A DNA stretch of 64,000 nt from Prado023 sp963777855 (GTDB taxonomy: Bacteria > Actinomycetota > Actinomycetes > S36-B12 > CAIYMF01), in contig CAVZRW010000008.1 of the NCBI GenBank assembly GCA_963777855.1, forward strand, positions 248,001 to 312,000, in the 5' to 3' direction. Of this stretch, positions 7,536 to 21,166 are shown piece by piece. The first letter of the stretch is position 1. Each line of letters opens with the position of its first letter. The translations under genes were made by a program, and so were the position numbers. The notes beneath the pieces were generated by a model that worked only from the letters and a program-made list of their open reading frames with translations, did no database searches and was not told the origin of the DNA.

Positions 7536-9935
7536 GGCCGCGGCCTTGTCCAGGGGAGTGTTGCCGTTGCCGCACTTCGGCGACTGGACGCAGCTCGGGC
7601 AGCCCTCGTCGCAGGGGCACCCGGCGATGGCGTCGCGGGTCGTGGTCAGCCAGGGCACGGCCTGGGCGTACCCGCGCTCGGCGAAGCCGGCGCCACCCTG
7701 ATGCCCGTCATGGACCACGATGATGGCTTGGCCGGTCTGGGGGTGGCACGCACTGGACACCCCGCCGAGGTCCCAGCGGTCGCAGGTGGCCAGCAGGGGC
7801 AGGATCCCGATGGCCGCGTGCTCCAGGGCGTGGACCGCCCCGGGAACGTCGGCGGGTCGGATGCCGGCAGTGCGCAGCACGTCCTCCGGGATGGACCACC
7901 ACATGGCCCGCGTGTGCAGGGTGCTCTCCGGCAGCTCGAGCCGGTGCTCGGCGATGACCTGCCCGGAGGGCCAGCGGCGGACCAGGTACGAGTGAACCGC
8001 CGTGGTCACCCGTACCTGGCCGCGGGCCACCTCGACCCGGCCCCAGAGCGTGGTGTCGTCCACCGACTCGATCGCCACGTCGGACGTGCTGCGGGCGTGC
8101 GTGCTCAGGTCGGTGGTGGTCGCGACGGCGGTGGCCACCCGTGCCAGCGGATCCCAGTCGAGGATCTCGTGGACGCTGCCCTGGTGGACGTACAGCGCCC
8201 CCGGATGCACGGCCATGGGGGCCATGGCCGTGTCGACCGTCCCGAGCAGCCGTCCGGTCGACTCCTCGACGACCCGGGTGGGCCCCCCGGCGTCGCCGCG
8301 GAGGTCGACCAGGTCGACCGGTCGGCTGGGATCGGTCCAGTACCACCCGGTCGGTCGGCGGCGCAGCAAGCCCCGTTCACCGAGCACCTGGGCCACCTCG
8401 TGGGCCACGGGCCCGAACCAGGGGCCGATCGTGTCGTCGGTCAGCGGGGCCTCGGCAGCCGCCGCGCACAGGTGCCCGGCCAGCACGTACGGGTTGTCCG
8501 GGTCGAGCACGACCGCCTCCACGCTGCGTCCGGTGAGGATCTCGGGATGCCCCACCACGTACTGGTCCAGGGGATCCTCCCGGGCGATCAGGATCGCCAG
8601 TGCCGGACCACCTCGCCGCCCGGCGCGGCCCACCTGCTGCCAGAACGACGAGCGGGTCCCCGGCCAGCCGGCCAGCACCACCGCACCCAGGCCGCTGATG
8701 TCGATGCCGAGCTCGAGGGCGCTGGTGGCGGCCAGGCCAAGCAGCCTGCCCTCGCGCAGGTCGGCCTCGAGCGCTCGACGCTCCTCGGGTAGGTAGCCCC
8801 CCCGGTAGGCGCGCACCCGCGCGCCGTTGCGCGCCCGGTCACGCACCTGGCCGGCCACGATCTCCACCGCCCGTCGGGAGCGGGTGAACGTCAGCGTCGC
8901 GACGCCCGAGTCCACCAGTTGGCCCATGAGGTCGGCGGCCTGCGCGAGGGTGCTGGTGGAGGGTCCGGTGGCGCCGTCGGGGTCCACGACGTCGATCCCC
9001 TCGGGGGCGGTCGACCGGGTCACGTGCGGGCCGGCACCGACGCCAGTGCGCCCCGCACTCGACACGGTCCCACCTGCCCCACGCCTCGCCCCACCCGCCC
9101 CGCCGGTCCCACCCGCCCCGCCGGTCGGCCCTGGCCGGGGACGCGAGGGGTTCCACAGCACCAGGTCCACGGGTCCGCGCGCACTGTCGTCGGTGTCCAC
9201 GACCTCGGCGCCCACCCCGAGCAGCTGCCGGGCCGTGCTGCCCGGGTCGGCGACGGTGGCCGAGGCGACGATGAACGTCGGCTGGGCCCCGTGCAGCGCG
9301 GCCACGCGGGCCAACCGGCGCAGCACCAGGGCCACGTGGGAGCCGAACAGCCCGCGGTAGACGTGCGCCTCGTCGACCACGACGAAGCGCAGCGCGCGCA
9401 GGAACCCGCGCCACGTCTCGTGCCGGGGGATCAGCCCCCGGTGCAGCATGTCGGGGTTGGAGACGATCCATCGCGCGTGCGAGCGCACCCAGGCGCGCTG
9501 CTCCTCGGGGGTGTCGCCGTCCAGGGCGCCGGCCCGCAGGCCGGGCAGGCCCAGCGCGGCCAGTCCGGCCAGCTGGTCGTGGGCCAGGGCCTTGGTGGGC
9601 GCCAGGTACAGCACGCCCGGCCCCCGGCGCCCGGCCCCCTCGGGGGCCTCGAGCGCGGCGCTCAGCGCGGCCATCCCGAATGCCGCCGACTTGCCCGAGG
9701 CCGTACCCGTCGACACGATCACGTGGCGCCCGGCCCGGGCATGCTCGGCCGTGCGCACCTGGTGACGCCACGGCGTGCTGATGCCCCGCTGCTCGTAGGC
9801 GCGCCGCACCTCGGCGTCGATCCAGTCCGGCCAGGGTGCGGTGGTGCCCGGGCGGGCGGGCAGTGCGAGCCGGCCCACGGCCCGCGGGTTCGCGGCCAGT
9901 GCGCCGAGGGCCAGCGCGTGCGCGTCCGGGGTCAT
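7485..9935 (-). CDS. DEAH-box helicase with DUF1998 C-terminus, MrfA/YprA-like
   Basis: An SF2 helicase of about 816 residues. The N-terminal core has an ATP-binding motif STGTASGKSAAF, then a DEAH box in VVVDEAHVY. The helicase C domain contains ATSALELGIDISGL and QQVGRAGRRG. A DUF1998 tail has four clustered cysteines (CPCDEGCPSC and CGNGN nearby) expected to bind metal. This architecture matches MrfA, a DNA repair helicase linked to mitomycin damage in Bacillus. The open frame allows ATG 10010, but ATG 9935 has a better site (GAGGAT) and the family's usual beginning. A Gly-rich, repeat-encoded linker lies between the two helicase lobes. It converges on and overlaps the last Tad gene by 51 bp. 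Confidence 0.88.
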   Translation of the reverse strand: MTPDAHALALGALAANPRAVGRLALPARPGTTAPWPDWIDAEVRRAYEQRGISTPWRHQVRTAEHARAGRHVIVSTGTASGKSAAFGMAALSAALEAPEGAGRRGPGVLYLAPTKALAHDQLAGLAALGLPGLRAGALDGDTPEEQRAWVRSHARWIVSNPDMLHRGLIPRHETWRGFLRALRFVVVDEAHVYRGLFGSHVALVLRRLARVAALHGAQPTFIVASATVADPGSTARQLLGVGAEVVDTDDSARGPVDLVLWNPSRPRPGPTGGAGGTGGAGGARRGAGGTVSSAGRTGVGAGPHVTRSTAPEGIDVVDPDGATGPSTSTLAQAADLMGQLVDSGVATLTFTRSRRAVEIVAGQVRDRARNGARVRAYRGGYLPEERRALEADLREGRLLGLAATSALELGIDISGLGAVVLAGWPGTRSSFWQQVGRAGRRGGPALAILIAREDPLDQYVVGHPEILTGRSVEAVVLDPDNPYVLAGHLCAAAAEAPLTDDTIGPWFGPVAHEVAQVLGERGLLRRRPTGWYWTDPSRPVDLVDLRGDAGGPTRVVEESTGRLLGTVDTAMAPMAVHPGALYVHQGSVHEILDWDPLARVATAVATTTDLSTHARSTSDVAIESVDDTTLWGRVEVARGQVRVTTAVHSYLVRRWPSGQVIAEHRLELPESTLHTRAMWWSIPEDVLRTAGIRPADVPGAVHALEHAAIGILPLLATCDRWDLGGVSSACHPQTGQAIIVVHDGHQGGAGFAERGYAQAVPWLTTTRDAIAGCPCDEGCPSCVQSPKCGNGNTPLDKAAALLLAEVLLAQGPPADH
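9091..9126. repeat. Perfect 18-bp tandem repeat inside the helicase gene
   Basis: The unit CCACCCGCCCCGCCGGTC occurs twice in direct succession (9091-9108 and 9109-9126). On the minus strand, within the helicase gene, it encodes a six-residue TGGAGG repeat in the flexible inter-domain linker. Imperfect related sequence flanks it. Such repeats change length by slippage without breaking the frame. Confidence 0.8.
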
Positions 9936-10088
9936 GGGCCCATCCTCGCGCGGTCGGGCCGACGGGGCCCGGGTCGAGGCCCGCCCGTCGGGCCGGCCAG
10001 CAGCAATCACCGTCCCGGGCGGCCCCGGCCGGTGCCCCGGCGCGGGTGAGGATGTGCCAGAGTTGCGATCAGGACGGAGGTGGTCGCC

Positions 10089-10424
10089 ATGGACCTGCGC
10101 GTGGAGACCCGCCAGCAGGGCGGTGCATCGGTGGTGTCGGCCGTCGGCGAGGTGGATGTGTTCAGCGCACCGGACCTCGATGCGGCGCTCGAGGCCGCCC
10201 TCGCCGGCGGATCGGCACGACTCGTCGTGGACCTCTCAGGTGTCTCGTTCCTCGACTCGACCGGACTCGGCGTGCTCGTCAAGGCCCTCAAGGGGGCCCG
10301 AGATGCCGGTGGTTCGCTACATCTGGTGGTCGCCAGCGACCGCATCCGCAAGATCTTCGAGATCACCGGTCTGGACGCCTCGATGTCGATCTTCGACACG
10401 GCCGACGACGCGATCGCCGGCTGA
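10089..10424 (+). CDS. STAS-domain anti-sigma factor antagonist
   Basis: A 111-residue single STAS domain. It has the conserved FLDSTGLGVL segment, whose serine is the one phosphorylated by the partner kinase in SpoIIAA/RsbV proteins. GTG 10080 is possible, but ATG 10089 sits 8 nt after GGAGG and is preferred. Together with the HATPase gene 80 bp downstream it forms a partner-switching pair: the unphosphorylated antagonist would bind the ATPase and free a sigma factor. No sigma gene is adjacent, so the regulated sigma factor is encoded elsewhere. Confidence 0.9.
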   Translation: MDLRVETRQQGGASVVSAVGEVDVFSAPDLDAALEAALAGGSARLVVDLSGVSFLDSTGLGVLVKALKGARDAGGSLHLVVASDRIRKIFEITGLDASMSIFDTADDAIAG

Positions 10425-10425
10425 T

Positions 10426-10444
10426 CCCCACGGGACCGGTGGGG
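10426..10444. terminator. Small hairpin after the STAS gene
   Basis: CCCCAC (10426-10431) and GTGGGG (10439-10444) form a 6-bp stem with a 7-nt loop, directly after the STAS stop codon. It is short and has no T-run. It may only weaken read-through into the ATPase gene. Confidence 0.35.
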
Positions 10445-10505
10445 GTGTAGAACGGTGGACCACGACGACCCGTTGGAGGGTCTGCACCAGGGGAGAGGGG
10501 TCACG

Positions 10506-10898
10506 ATGGCAACCGCGACGCTCACGATTCCCCCCCAGCCCGACCAGGTGCGCACCGCCCGCCTGGTCACGACGGCCGCGGCCCGCCGCTGTGGGGTGTC
10601 CGAGGACCGGATCGACGAGATCCGCCTGGCCGTCGGCGAGGTCATCGCGCGCTCGGTGCTCCGCCAGCAGCGCGCAGGCCTGCCCGATCCCGTCGTGGTG
10701 GACATCACCGACGACGACGAGCTGTTCACCGTCCGGGTCCAGGAGGCCACCGGACCGGAGGTCACCGACGAGGACGGCGGTCTGGCACTGTCCGTCGCCG
10801 CGGCGCTGGCCTTCGAGTGCGACGTCCAGCCGGCCGGCACGGGCTGCGTGATCCGGCTCGCGTGGCCGGTGGCCGACGACCTCATGGGCCTCGAGTAG
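10506..10898 (+). CDS. HATPase-fold anti-sigma regulatory protein
   Basis: A 130-residue GHKL ATPase-fold protein of the RsbW/SpoIIAB type, the likely anti-sigma factor and kinase paired with the upstream STAS protein. The ATG at 10506 follows a purine-rich GGGGAGAGGGG; an upstream ATG at 10455 is less likely. The N-box region reads RLAVGEVIARSV: the Glu is present, but the usual Asn is not. A Gly-rich DEDGGLALS follows. Loss of the Asn raises the question whether it still binds ATP or only sequesters its partner. It ends 207 bp before hppA. Confidence 0.78.
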   Translation: MATATLTIPPQPDQVRTARLVTTAAARRCGVSEDRIDEIRLAVGEVIARSVLRQQRAGLPDPVVVDITDDDELFTVRVQEATGPEVTDEDGGLALSVAAALAFECDVQPAGTGCVIRLAWPVADDLMGLE

Positions 10899-10994
10899 CC
10901 TCGCGCATCTGCAACCAGCTGGGACCATTCTGCCCACGGGACGGGCGAAGCGACCCACACCCGGGGTGGTGGCAGCTGCGGTGCGCGCCACCCC

Positions 10995-11000
10995 TACACT
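10995..11000 (+). promoter_or_regulatory. Candidate -10 for hppA
   Basis: TACACT fits the actinobacterial TANNNT pattern and would give a leader of roughly 100 nt to the hppA start. Just upstream, GGGGTGG and CCACCCC form an interrupted 7-bp inverted repeat. No clear -35 is seen. Confidence 0.35.
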
Positions 11001-11105
11001 CGCCCCACACCTGATGCGACCCGGTGGTGACCGACGTCCCTGCCGGGGTGCTCCATCAGTGCGCCGCCCGACACCGCGTGGCGCACCCGAGCGAGGAGTT
11101 GGCAC

Positions 11106-13525
<2,420 letters not shown>

Positions 13526-13548
13526 CCGACCCACCGGACGCAGGTCCG

Positions 13549-14526
13549 GTGCACGGACACATGGACGGCATCGCGCGGGTCTGGACCTCGGCACGGCTGG
13601 GGGTCCAGACCCGCGCACGCCTGGCCAGGATGGGCCCGCGCCGGCGCCGGGCGGTGGCGGCGTTGGTGCGGGGGATCCGACCCGAGGGTGGACCGGAGGC
13701 CCCCGGCGCCGGCAGCGGGGCCGGGGGCGGGCCGGTCGGCGGGGCCGGTCGGCGGGTCCTCGTCGTGGCCCACGCGCACTACCCGCAGCTGTGGCCCGAG
13801 CTCGCCGAGCACGTCGCGCGCATCGCTGGGCCGTTCGACCTCACGGTGACGCTCACGCCCCCGGCCGCCGCGCTGGCCCCCCTCATCCCGGAGCAGTTCC
13901 CGGGGGCGCGGGTGATCCCCGTGCCGAACCGCGGCCGGGACGTGGCCCCGCTGCTCACCGTGCTGGCCGCGACCCCCGGGCTCGGCGAGTACTCGGCCGT
14001 CCTCAAGGTGCACACCAAGCACTCCCCGCACCGGCGCACCGGCGACGCCTGGCGGCGCACCATGCTCGCGGACCTCTGCCCTGGGCCACGGGGGATCGAG
14101 GAGATCCTCGACGTGCTCGCCGCAGGGCCGGCGCCGGACGCGGACCCCGATGCGGTGGCGGGAGCCAGGAACGCCGACGCGCCACCGAGGGTGGGCATGG
14201 TCGCCCCGAACGGGTCCGTCCTGGGTCGCGAGTTCCTCGGGCCGAACGGGCGCACCGTGGCCGAACTGGCCCGCCGTTCGGGCCTCCGGCTCGACCCCGA
14301 CCGTCTCTGGTTCCCGGCCGGGGCGATGTTCTGGGCCCGCCCGCAGGTGCTGGCCGACCTCCTCGCGCTTGGGCTCAGCACCGAGGACTTCGAGGCTGAG
14401 CCCACGCCACCGGACGGAACCCTGGCCCACGCCCTCGAGCGCTACCTCGGGGTGGTGCTGGCCGCGCGCGGCCTCGGGGTCCTCGAGGTGGGTGAGCTGC
14501 CCGTCGGGACCACAATGGCTCCATGA
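13549..14526 (+). CDS. Rhamnan synthesis F (RgpF)-domain protein
   Basis: A 325-residue protein. After about 65 basic and then Gly/Pro-rich residues it has an RgpF-type domain: RRVLVVAHAHYPQLWPEL, VPNRGRDVAPLL, AVLKVHTKHS, GMVAPNGSVLGREF and PAGAMFWARP. It is clearly related to the protein encoded at 40692-41924. RgpF domains belong to systems making rhamnose-rich wall polysaccharide, so it probably serves the locus that starts at 23683 even though it lies 10 kb upstream. GTG 13549 or ATG 13561 may start it; neither has a strong ribosome site. It overlaps the methyltransferase start by 4 bp, an unexpected partner. Confidence 0.75.
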   Translation: MHGHMDGIARVWTSARLGVQTRARLARMGPRRRRAVAALVRGIRPEGGPEAPGAGSGAGGGPVGGAGRRVLVVAHAHYPQLWPELAEHVARIAGPFDLTVTLTPPAAALAPLIPEQFPGARVIPVPNRGRDVAPLLTVLAATPGLGEYSAVLKVHTKHSPHRRTGDAWRRTMLADLCPGPRGIEEILDVLAAGPAPDADPDAVAGARNADAPPRVGMVAPNGSVLGREFLGPNGRTVAELARRSGLRLDPDRLWFPAGAMFWARPQVLADLLALGLSTEDFEAEPTPPDGTLAHALERYLGVVLAARGLGVLEVGELPVGTTMAP

Positions 14527-16012
14527 CTGCCGCCCTGCGGGTACGCGCCCACCTGCTCGAGGCCGACTTCACCGCCGACGGGGTCCTGGCCCGGGTCGGC
14601 TCGGCCGCCTTCGCCGCGCTCGGTCGTGGGTTGACCGTGCCGGTGCGCCGGGCGCTGAGTGGGGAGCCCGCCGCGGACGTCGACCCGCTGATCGCGCTGT
14701 TCCTGCTCGGCGAGCCGGTCGCCGTCGGGGTGCTGCCCGGCCCGGTGGCCGCCGACCTGGCCACGCTCGGCCTCGTCCGCGTCGGGGCCGAGCAGATCGT
14801 GCCGCTCCTGGAGGTGCACCCGTACGGGGAGCCTGACACCGACTGGTTCATCGTCAGCGACATCGGCGCGCCCAGCTCCCCCGACCACGTGCTGGGCCTC
14901 GGCGGGGCCTCGCTGACCCTGGCCCAGATCACCCCGCGGGTCCCTGCGGCCCGCGCCCTGGACCTCGGCTGCGGCGCCGGCGTGCAGACCCTGCATGCGG
15001 CCCGGCACTGCGGGCACCTGGTGGCCACCGACACCAACCCCCGGGCGCTGGCCATGACCGCGCTCTCGGTGGCGCTGTCCGGCCTCGACCCGGACGCCCT
15101 GGACCTGCGCGAGGGTTCGCTGTTCGGGCCCGTGACCACCGAGCGCTTCGACCTGGTCGTGTCCAACCCGCCCTTCGTCATCTCGCCGAGCCACCGGTTC
15201 ACCTACCGCGACGCGGGCCTGCCCGGCGATGAGCTGTCCCGGCTGGTGGTCCGCGGGGCGGCCGCGCACCTGGCCCCCGGCGGGATCGCCGCGGTGCTGG
15301 GCAACTGGCTGCACGTGAGCGGCCAGGACTGGGCCGAGCGCGTGGCCGAGTGGGTCGCCGGCACGGGCGTGAACGCGTGGATCGTCGAGCGTGACGCCCA
15401 GCCCGTGGCCGACTATGCCGCCACCTGGCTGCGCGACGCCGGCGTGGTCGACGGCGCGGACTTCGACGCCGCCATGGGCCAGTGGCTGGACGCGTTCGCC
15501 GACGAGTCGGCCGAGGAGGTCGGGTTCGGCTGGGTGATCCTCCAGGCTCCCCCGGCCGCCGCCGGCCGACGACGGGCCTCGGGCTGACCCGTGGGTCCTC
15601 GTCGAGGACCTGTCCCGCAGTGAGCGGCTCCCCCGGGGCGACGAGGTGCTGGCCCTGCTCGCGGGGTGCGCCACGCTCGAGGCCCTGCCGGCCCCGGCCC
15701 TGCTGGCCTGCCCGGCCCGCCTCGTCGAGGGCGCCACGGTCAGCCTCACGACGCATGTCACCGGCCCCGGACTCGGTGCAGGCCCCACCGCGCATCGGCC
15801 TGGCCGGGGCAGTGGGCCCCGGGGGGTGGCGCCCGGCGGTGACGGTGCCCCCCGCCCTGCTGTCAGCGCTGTCCGGTTCGCCGGACACGCCGATCGGCGA
15901 ACGGCTCGATGCCGCGGCGCAGGCCGAGGGCCTGGACCCCCTGGATGTGCTCGGCCCGGCCCTGATGGGTTTGCGCGAACTGGTCCGGGTGGGCATAGTG
16001 CGCACCGATTGA
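14523..16012 (+). CDS. SAM-dependent methyltransferase (HemK-like NPPF type), two frameshifts
   Basis: About 495 residues after correction. The N-terminal 130 residues resemble the DUF7059 domain seen in actinobacterial homologues. Then comes a Rossmann methyltransferase with DLGCGAGVQTLHAA (SAM binding) and VVSNPPFVIS, where the NPPF motif is typical of enzymes that methylate amide or amino nitrogens. A C-terminal region of about 150 residues follows. The frame shifts by one extra base in 15545-15570 (a C/G run) and again at 15793, where an extra C precedes ATC. With both removed the protein runs to the TGA at 16012 (ending GIVRTD). The substrate cannot be told. The start codon overlaps the RgpF stop by 4 bp. 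Confidence 0.8.
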
Positions 16013-16139
16013 CCGCCCCGGGGCCGGCATTTGCGATGATGGCAGTCGGCCCAGTGTGCAACCGGGGCTGGAGCTCACGACCACGCCACCCGTCCGCGGT
16101 GGCTGGATCGACCCCCGTATGCAGAACCAGGTGAGGACC

Positions 16140-18889
<2,750 letters not shown>

Positions 18890-18989
18890 CGGCAGCGGCC
18901 CCGGCCAGAGCCTGCCCGCAGCGGTCCCCCGCCAAGGCCGGACGGGCGCCCCGCCGCGCCCCGCCGCGCCCCGCACACTCTCCCGTTGG

Positions 18990-19040
18990 TGCTCGAATCT
19001 CCTGTTACTCCGGGAGATTCGAGCAGAATCCGGAGATTCT
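18990..19040. repeat. Double inverted repeat built on GGAGATTC between topA and tmk
   Basis: TGCTCGAATCTCC (18990-19002) pairs perfectly with GGAGATTCGAGCA (19013-19025) across a 10-nt loop. AGAATC (19025-19030) pairs with GATTCT (19035-19040) across CGGA. The octamer GGAGATTC, or its complement, appears three times in 50 bp. Local AT content is well above the surroundings. It could be the topA terminator, an operator for tmk, or both. The rest of 18890-18989 is a low-complexity Pro/Arg/Ala-like GC stretch without a gene. Confidence 0.7.
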
Positions 19041-19094
19041 TGCCGAGGGGGTTGGGGGCGGGGCGGGTGGGGTGGGTGTGTCGGTGGGGGTGGG

Positions 19095-19100
19095 TAGGGT
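19095..19100 (+). promoter_or_regulatory. -10 element of a leaderless tmk promoter
   Basis: TAGGGT ends 7 nt before the tmk ATG and no Shine-Dalgarno sequence lies between, so the transcript probably begins at or next to the start codon. Confidence 0.55.
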
Positions 19101-19107
19101 GCGGTGC

Positions 19108-19809
19108 ATGCCCGGGGCGTTCGTGGTCTTCGAGGGCGGCGAGGGTGCCGGCAAGTCCACCCAGAGTCGCCTGCTCGCCGATGCCCTGCGCGCGCGTGGA
19201 CGTGAGGTGGTGCTCACCCGAGAGCCGGGCGGGACACCGCTGGGCGAGGCGGTCCGCGAGGTGCTGCTCGGGGCGGGCAGCCATGGCATGGCGGCCCGGA
19301 CCGAGGCCCTGCTCTTCGCGGCCGCGCGGGCCGAGCACGCCGCGGCGCTCATCCGTCCTGCGCGCGACCGCGGTGCGGTGGTCATCAGCGACCGCTACCT
19401 GGACTCCTCGGTCGCCTACCAGGGTGCCGCCCGGGCCCTGGGCGAGCAGCAGATCGCCGAGCTGAGCCTGTGGGCCACGCAGTGCCTCGTCCCGGACCTG
19501 ACCGTGCTGCTCGACGTGCCCCCCGGACTCGGGCTGGCGCGGGCGGGTGACGCCAACAGGATGGAGGCCGAGCCCGAGGCGTTCCACCGCACCGTCCGTG
19601 AGTCGTTCCTGCGGCGGGCGGCGCTCGAGCCCGCGCGCTACCTCGTGCTGCCGGCCGACGGCGACCGCGACCGCATCGCGGCGCGAGTCCTCGACGCTGT
19701 GCTGGCCCTGGCCACCGACCTCGCCCCCGGGCCAGTGCTCCGGCCCGACCCGGCGCCCGCGTCCGACGCGGGGCGCGACCCCGTTCCCACGCAGGACTGC
19801 GCCCCATGA
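19108..19809 (+). CDS. tmk: Thymidylate kinase
   Basis: A 233-residue kinase converting dTMP to dTDP. P-loop FEGGEGAGKSTQSR lies near residues 7-20, the substrate segment REPGGTPLGEAVR near 42-54, and DRYLDSSVAYQG near 94-105. The length is slightly above the usual 210 because of a Pro/Asp-rich tail. ATG 19108 is chosen over the upstream GTG because the P-loop then lies at its normal distance and a -10 sits 7 nt upstream. The stop overlaps the holB start by 4 bp; this pairing is common in bacteria. Confidence 0.95.
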   Translation: MPGAFVVFEGGEGAGKSTQSRLLADALRARGREVVLTREPGGTPLGEAVREVLLGAGSHGMAARTEALLFAAARAEHAAALIRPARDRGAVVISDRYLDSSVAYQGAARALGEQQIAELSLWATQCLVPDLTVLLDVPPGLGLARAGDANRMEAEPEAFHRTVRESFLRRAALEPARYLVLPADGDRDRIAARVLDAVLALATDLAPGPVLRPDPAPASDAGRDPVPTQDCAP

Positions 19810-21065
19810 GCACCCCGGCTCCCGCCCCGCAGGCAGCCCCCAGCTCCGCGTCAGGCCCGGGTCCCCACCACGCCTCGGCCGAGGTCACCCCCGTCTGGGA
19901 GGCGCTGATCGGCCAGCCGGAGCTGGTGGCGACCCTGACCATGGCAGCCGCCGACGCTGCAGCGATCCGCCGTGGGCAACCCGGGCCGTCGATGACGCAC
20001 GCCTGGCTGCTCACCGGCCCACCAGGATCAGGGCGGTCGACCGCCGCCCGGGTGTTCGCGGCTGCGCTGCAGTGCCCGCAGGCCGGTTGCGGCACCTGCG
20101 AGGCCTGCCGGCACGTGCTCGAGGGTGGCCATCCCGACGTCGACCAGTTCTCGCCGGAGAAGCTGCAGATCACCGCCGAGGAGGCCCTCGACCTGATCCG
20201 CCGCTCGTCGATGACCCCGATCATGGGTCGCTGGAACGTGCTCGTCGTCGAGGACGCCGACCGGCTCAACGACGTCTCGGGCAATGCGCTGCTCAAGTCG
20301 CTGGAGGAGCCCAGCCCGCGCACCGTGTGGGTGCTGTGCGCGCCCACCGTCGAGGACGTGCTGCCCACGATTGCCTCCCGGACCCGCCAGGTGCGCCTGC
20401 GCACGCCCACGACGCGCGAGGTGACCGAGGCGCTCGTGCGTCGGGAGGGCGTCGACGAGGCCCTGGCCGCGTTCGCCGCTCGCGCCGCGCAGGGCCACAT
20501 CGGCCGGGCCCGGGCGCTGGCGCGCGACGAGCAGGTGCGCCTGCGCCGCACCGAGGTGCTGTCCATCCCGGCGTCGCTGCGCGAGCTCTCCTCATGCTTC
20601 GTGGCTGCGCAGAACCTGATCGAGTCGGCCACGGCCGACGCGGCGGCCATCACCGACGCGCTCGACGCCACCGAGCTGGCCGCCCTGATGCGCGCCTATG
20701 GCGACTCGGCCACCGGCGCCATGGCAGCGCGGGTCAAGCGCACCGCCTCCGCAGCCACCAAGGACCTCGAGGCCCGCCAGAAGTCACGGCGCACGCGCAC
20801 CGTCCGCGACCAGATCGATCGCGCCCTGCTCGACCTGACCGGCTTCTACCGCGACGTGCTCGTGCTGCAGACCAGCGCCGGGGTCGACCTGATCAACGAC
20901 GAGCTGCGCCCGACCCTCCAGCGACTGGCCGTGCACGGCAGCGTCCGGGCCACGATGGCCCGACTCGCCGCCCTGGACGAGGCCCGGCTGGCGGTCGCCG
21001 CGTCCGTCGCGCCCCTGCTCGCCCTCGAAGCCCTCATGGTCCGGCTGGCCCGCGGGGCGCTCTGA
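19806..21065 (+). CDS. holB: DNA polymerase III subunit delta'
   Basis: A 419-residue AAA+ clamp-loader subunit. P-loop region TGPPGSGRSTAARV has Arg instead of the catalytic Lys, consistent with a subunit not expected to hydrolyse ATP. A Zn-binding cluster follows (Cys residues in CPQAGCGTCEAC). The segment around SLEEPSPRTVW and the SRTRQVRL region match the family's sensor areas. It is coupled to tmk by an ATGA overlap. Confidence 0.92.
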   Translation: MSTPAPAPQAAPSSASGPGPHHASAEVTPVWEALIGQPELVATLTMAAADAAAIRRGQPGPSMTHAWLLTGPPGSGRSTAARVFAAALQCPQAGCGTCEACRHVLEGGHPDVDQFSPEKLQITAEEALDLIRRSSMTPIMGRWNVLVVEDADRLNDVSGNALLKSLEEPSPRTVWVLCAPTVEDVLPTIASRTRQVRLRTPTTREVTEALVRREGVDEALAAFAARAAQGHIGRARALARDEQVRLRRTEVLSIPASLRELSSCFVAAQNLIESATADAAAITDALDATELAALMRAYGDSATGAMAARVKRTASAATKDLEARQKSRRTRTVRDQIDRALLDLTGFYRDVLVLQTSAGVDLINDELRPTLQRLAVHGSVRATMARLAALDEARLAVAASVAPLLALEALMVRLARGAL

Positions 21066-21154
21066 CCCGGGATGCTCGGACCTCCCGGGAACCCCCCACG
21101 TCAGCATGGACGGCGGGGTCACCCCGAGGCTGGCCGGTGACCCGTGCTCAGGCT

Positions 21155-21160
21155 TACCCT
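21155..21160 (+). promoter_or_regulatory. -10 element of a leaderless promoter
   Basis: TACCCT ends 6 nt before the ATG at 21167, with no ribosome site between. Confidence 0.5.
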
Positions 21161-21166
21161 TGGTGC

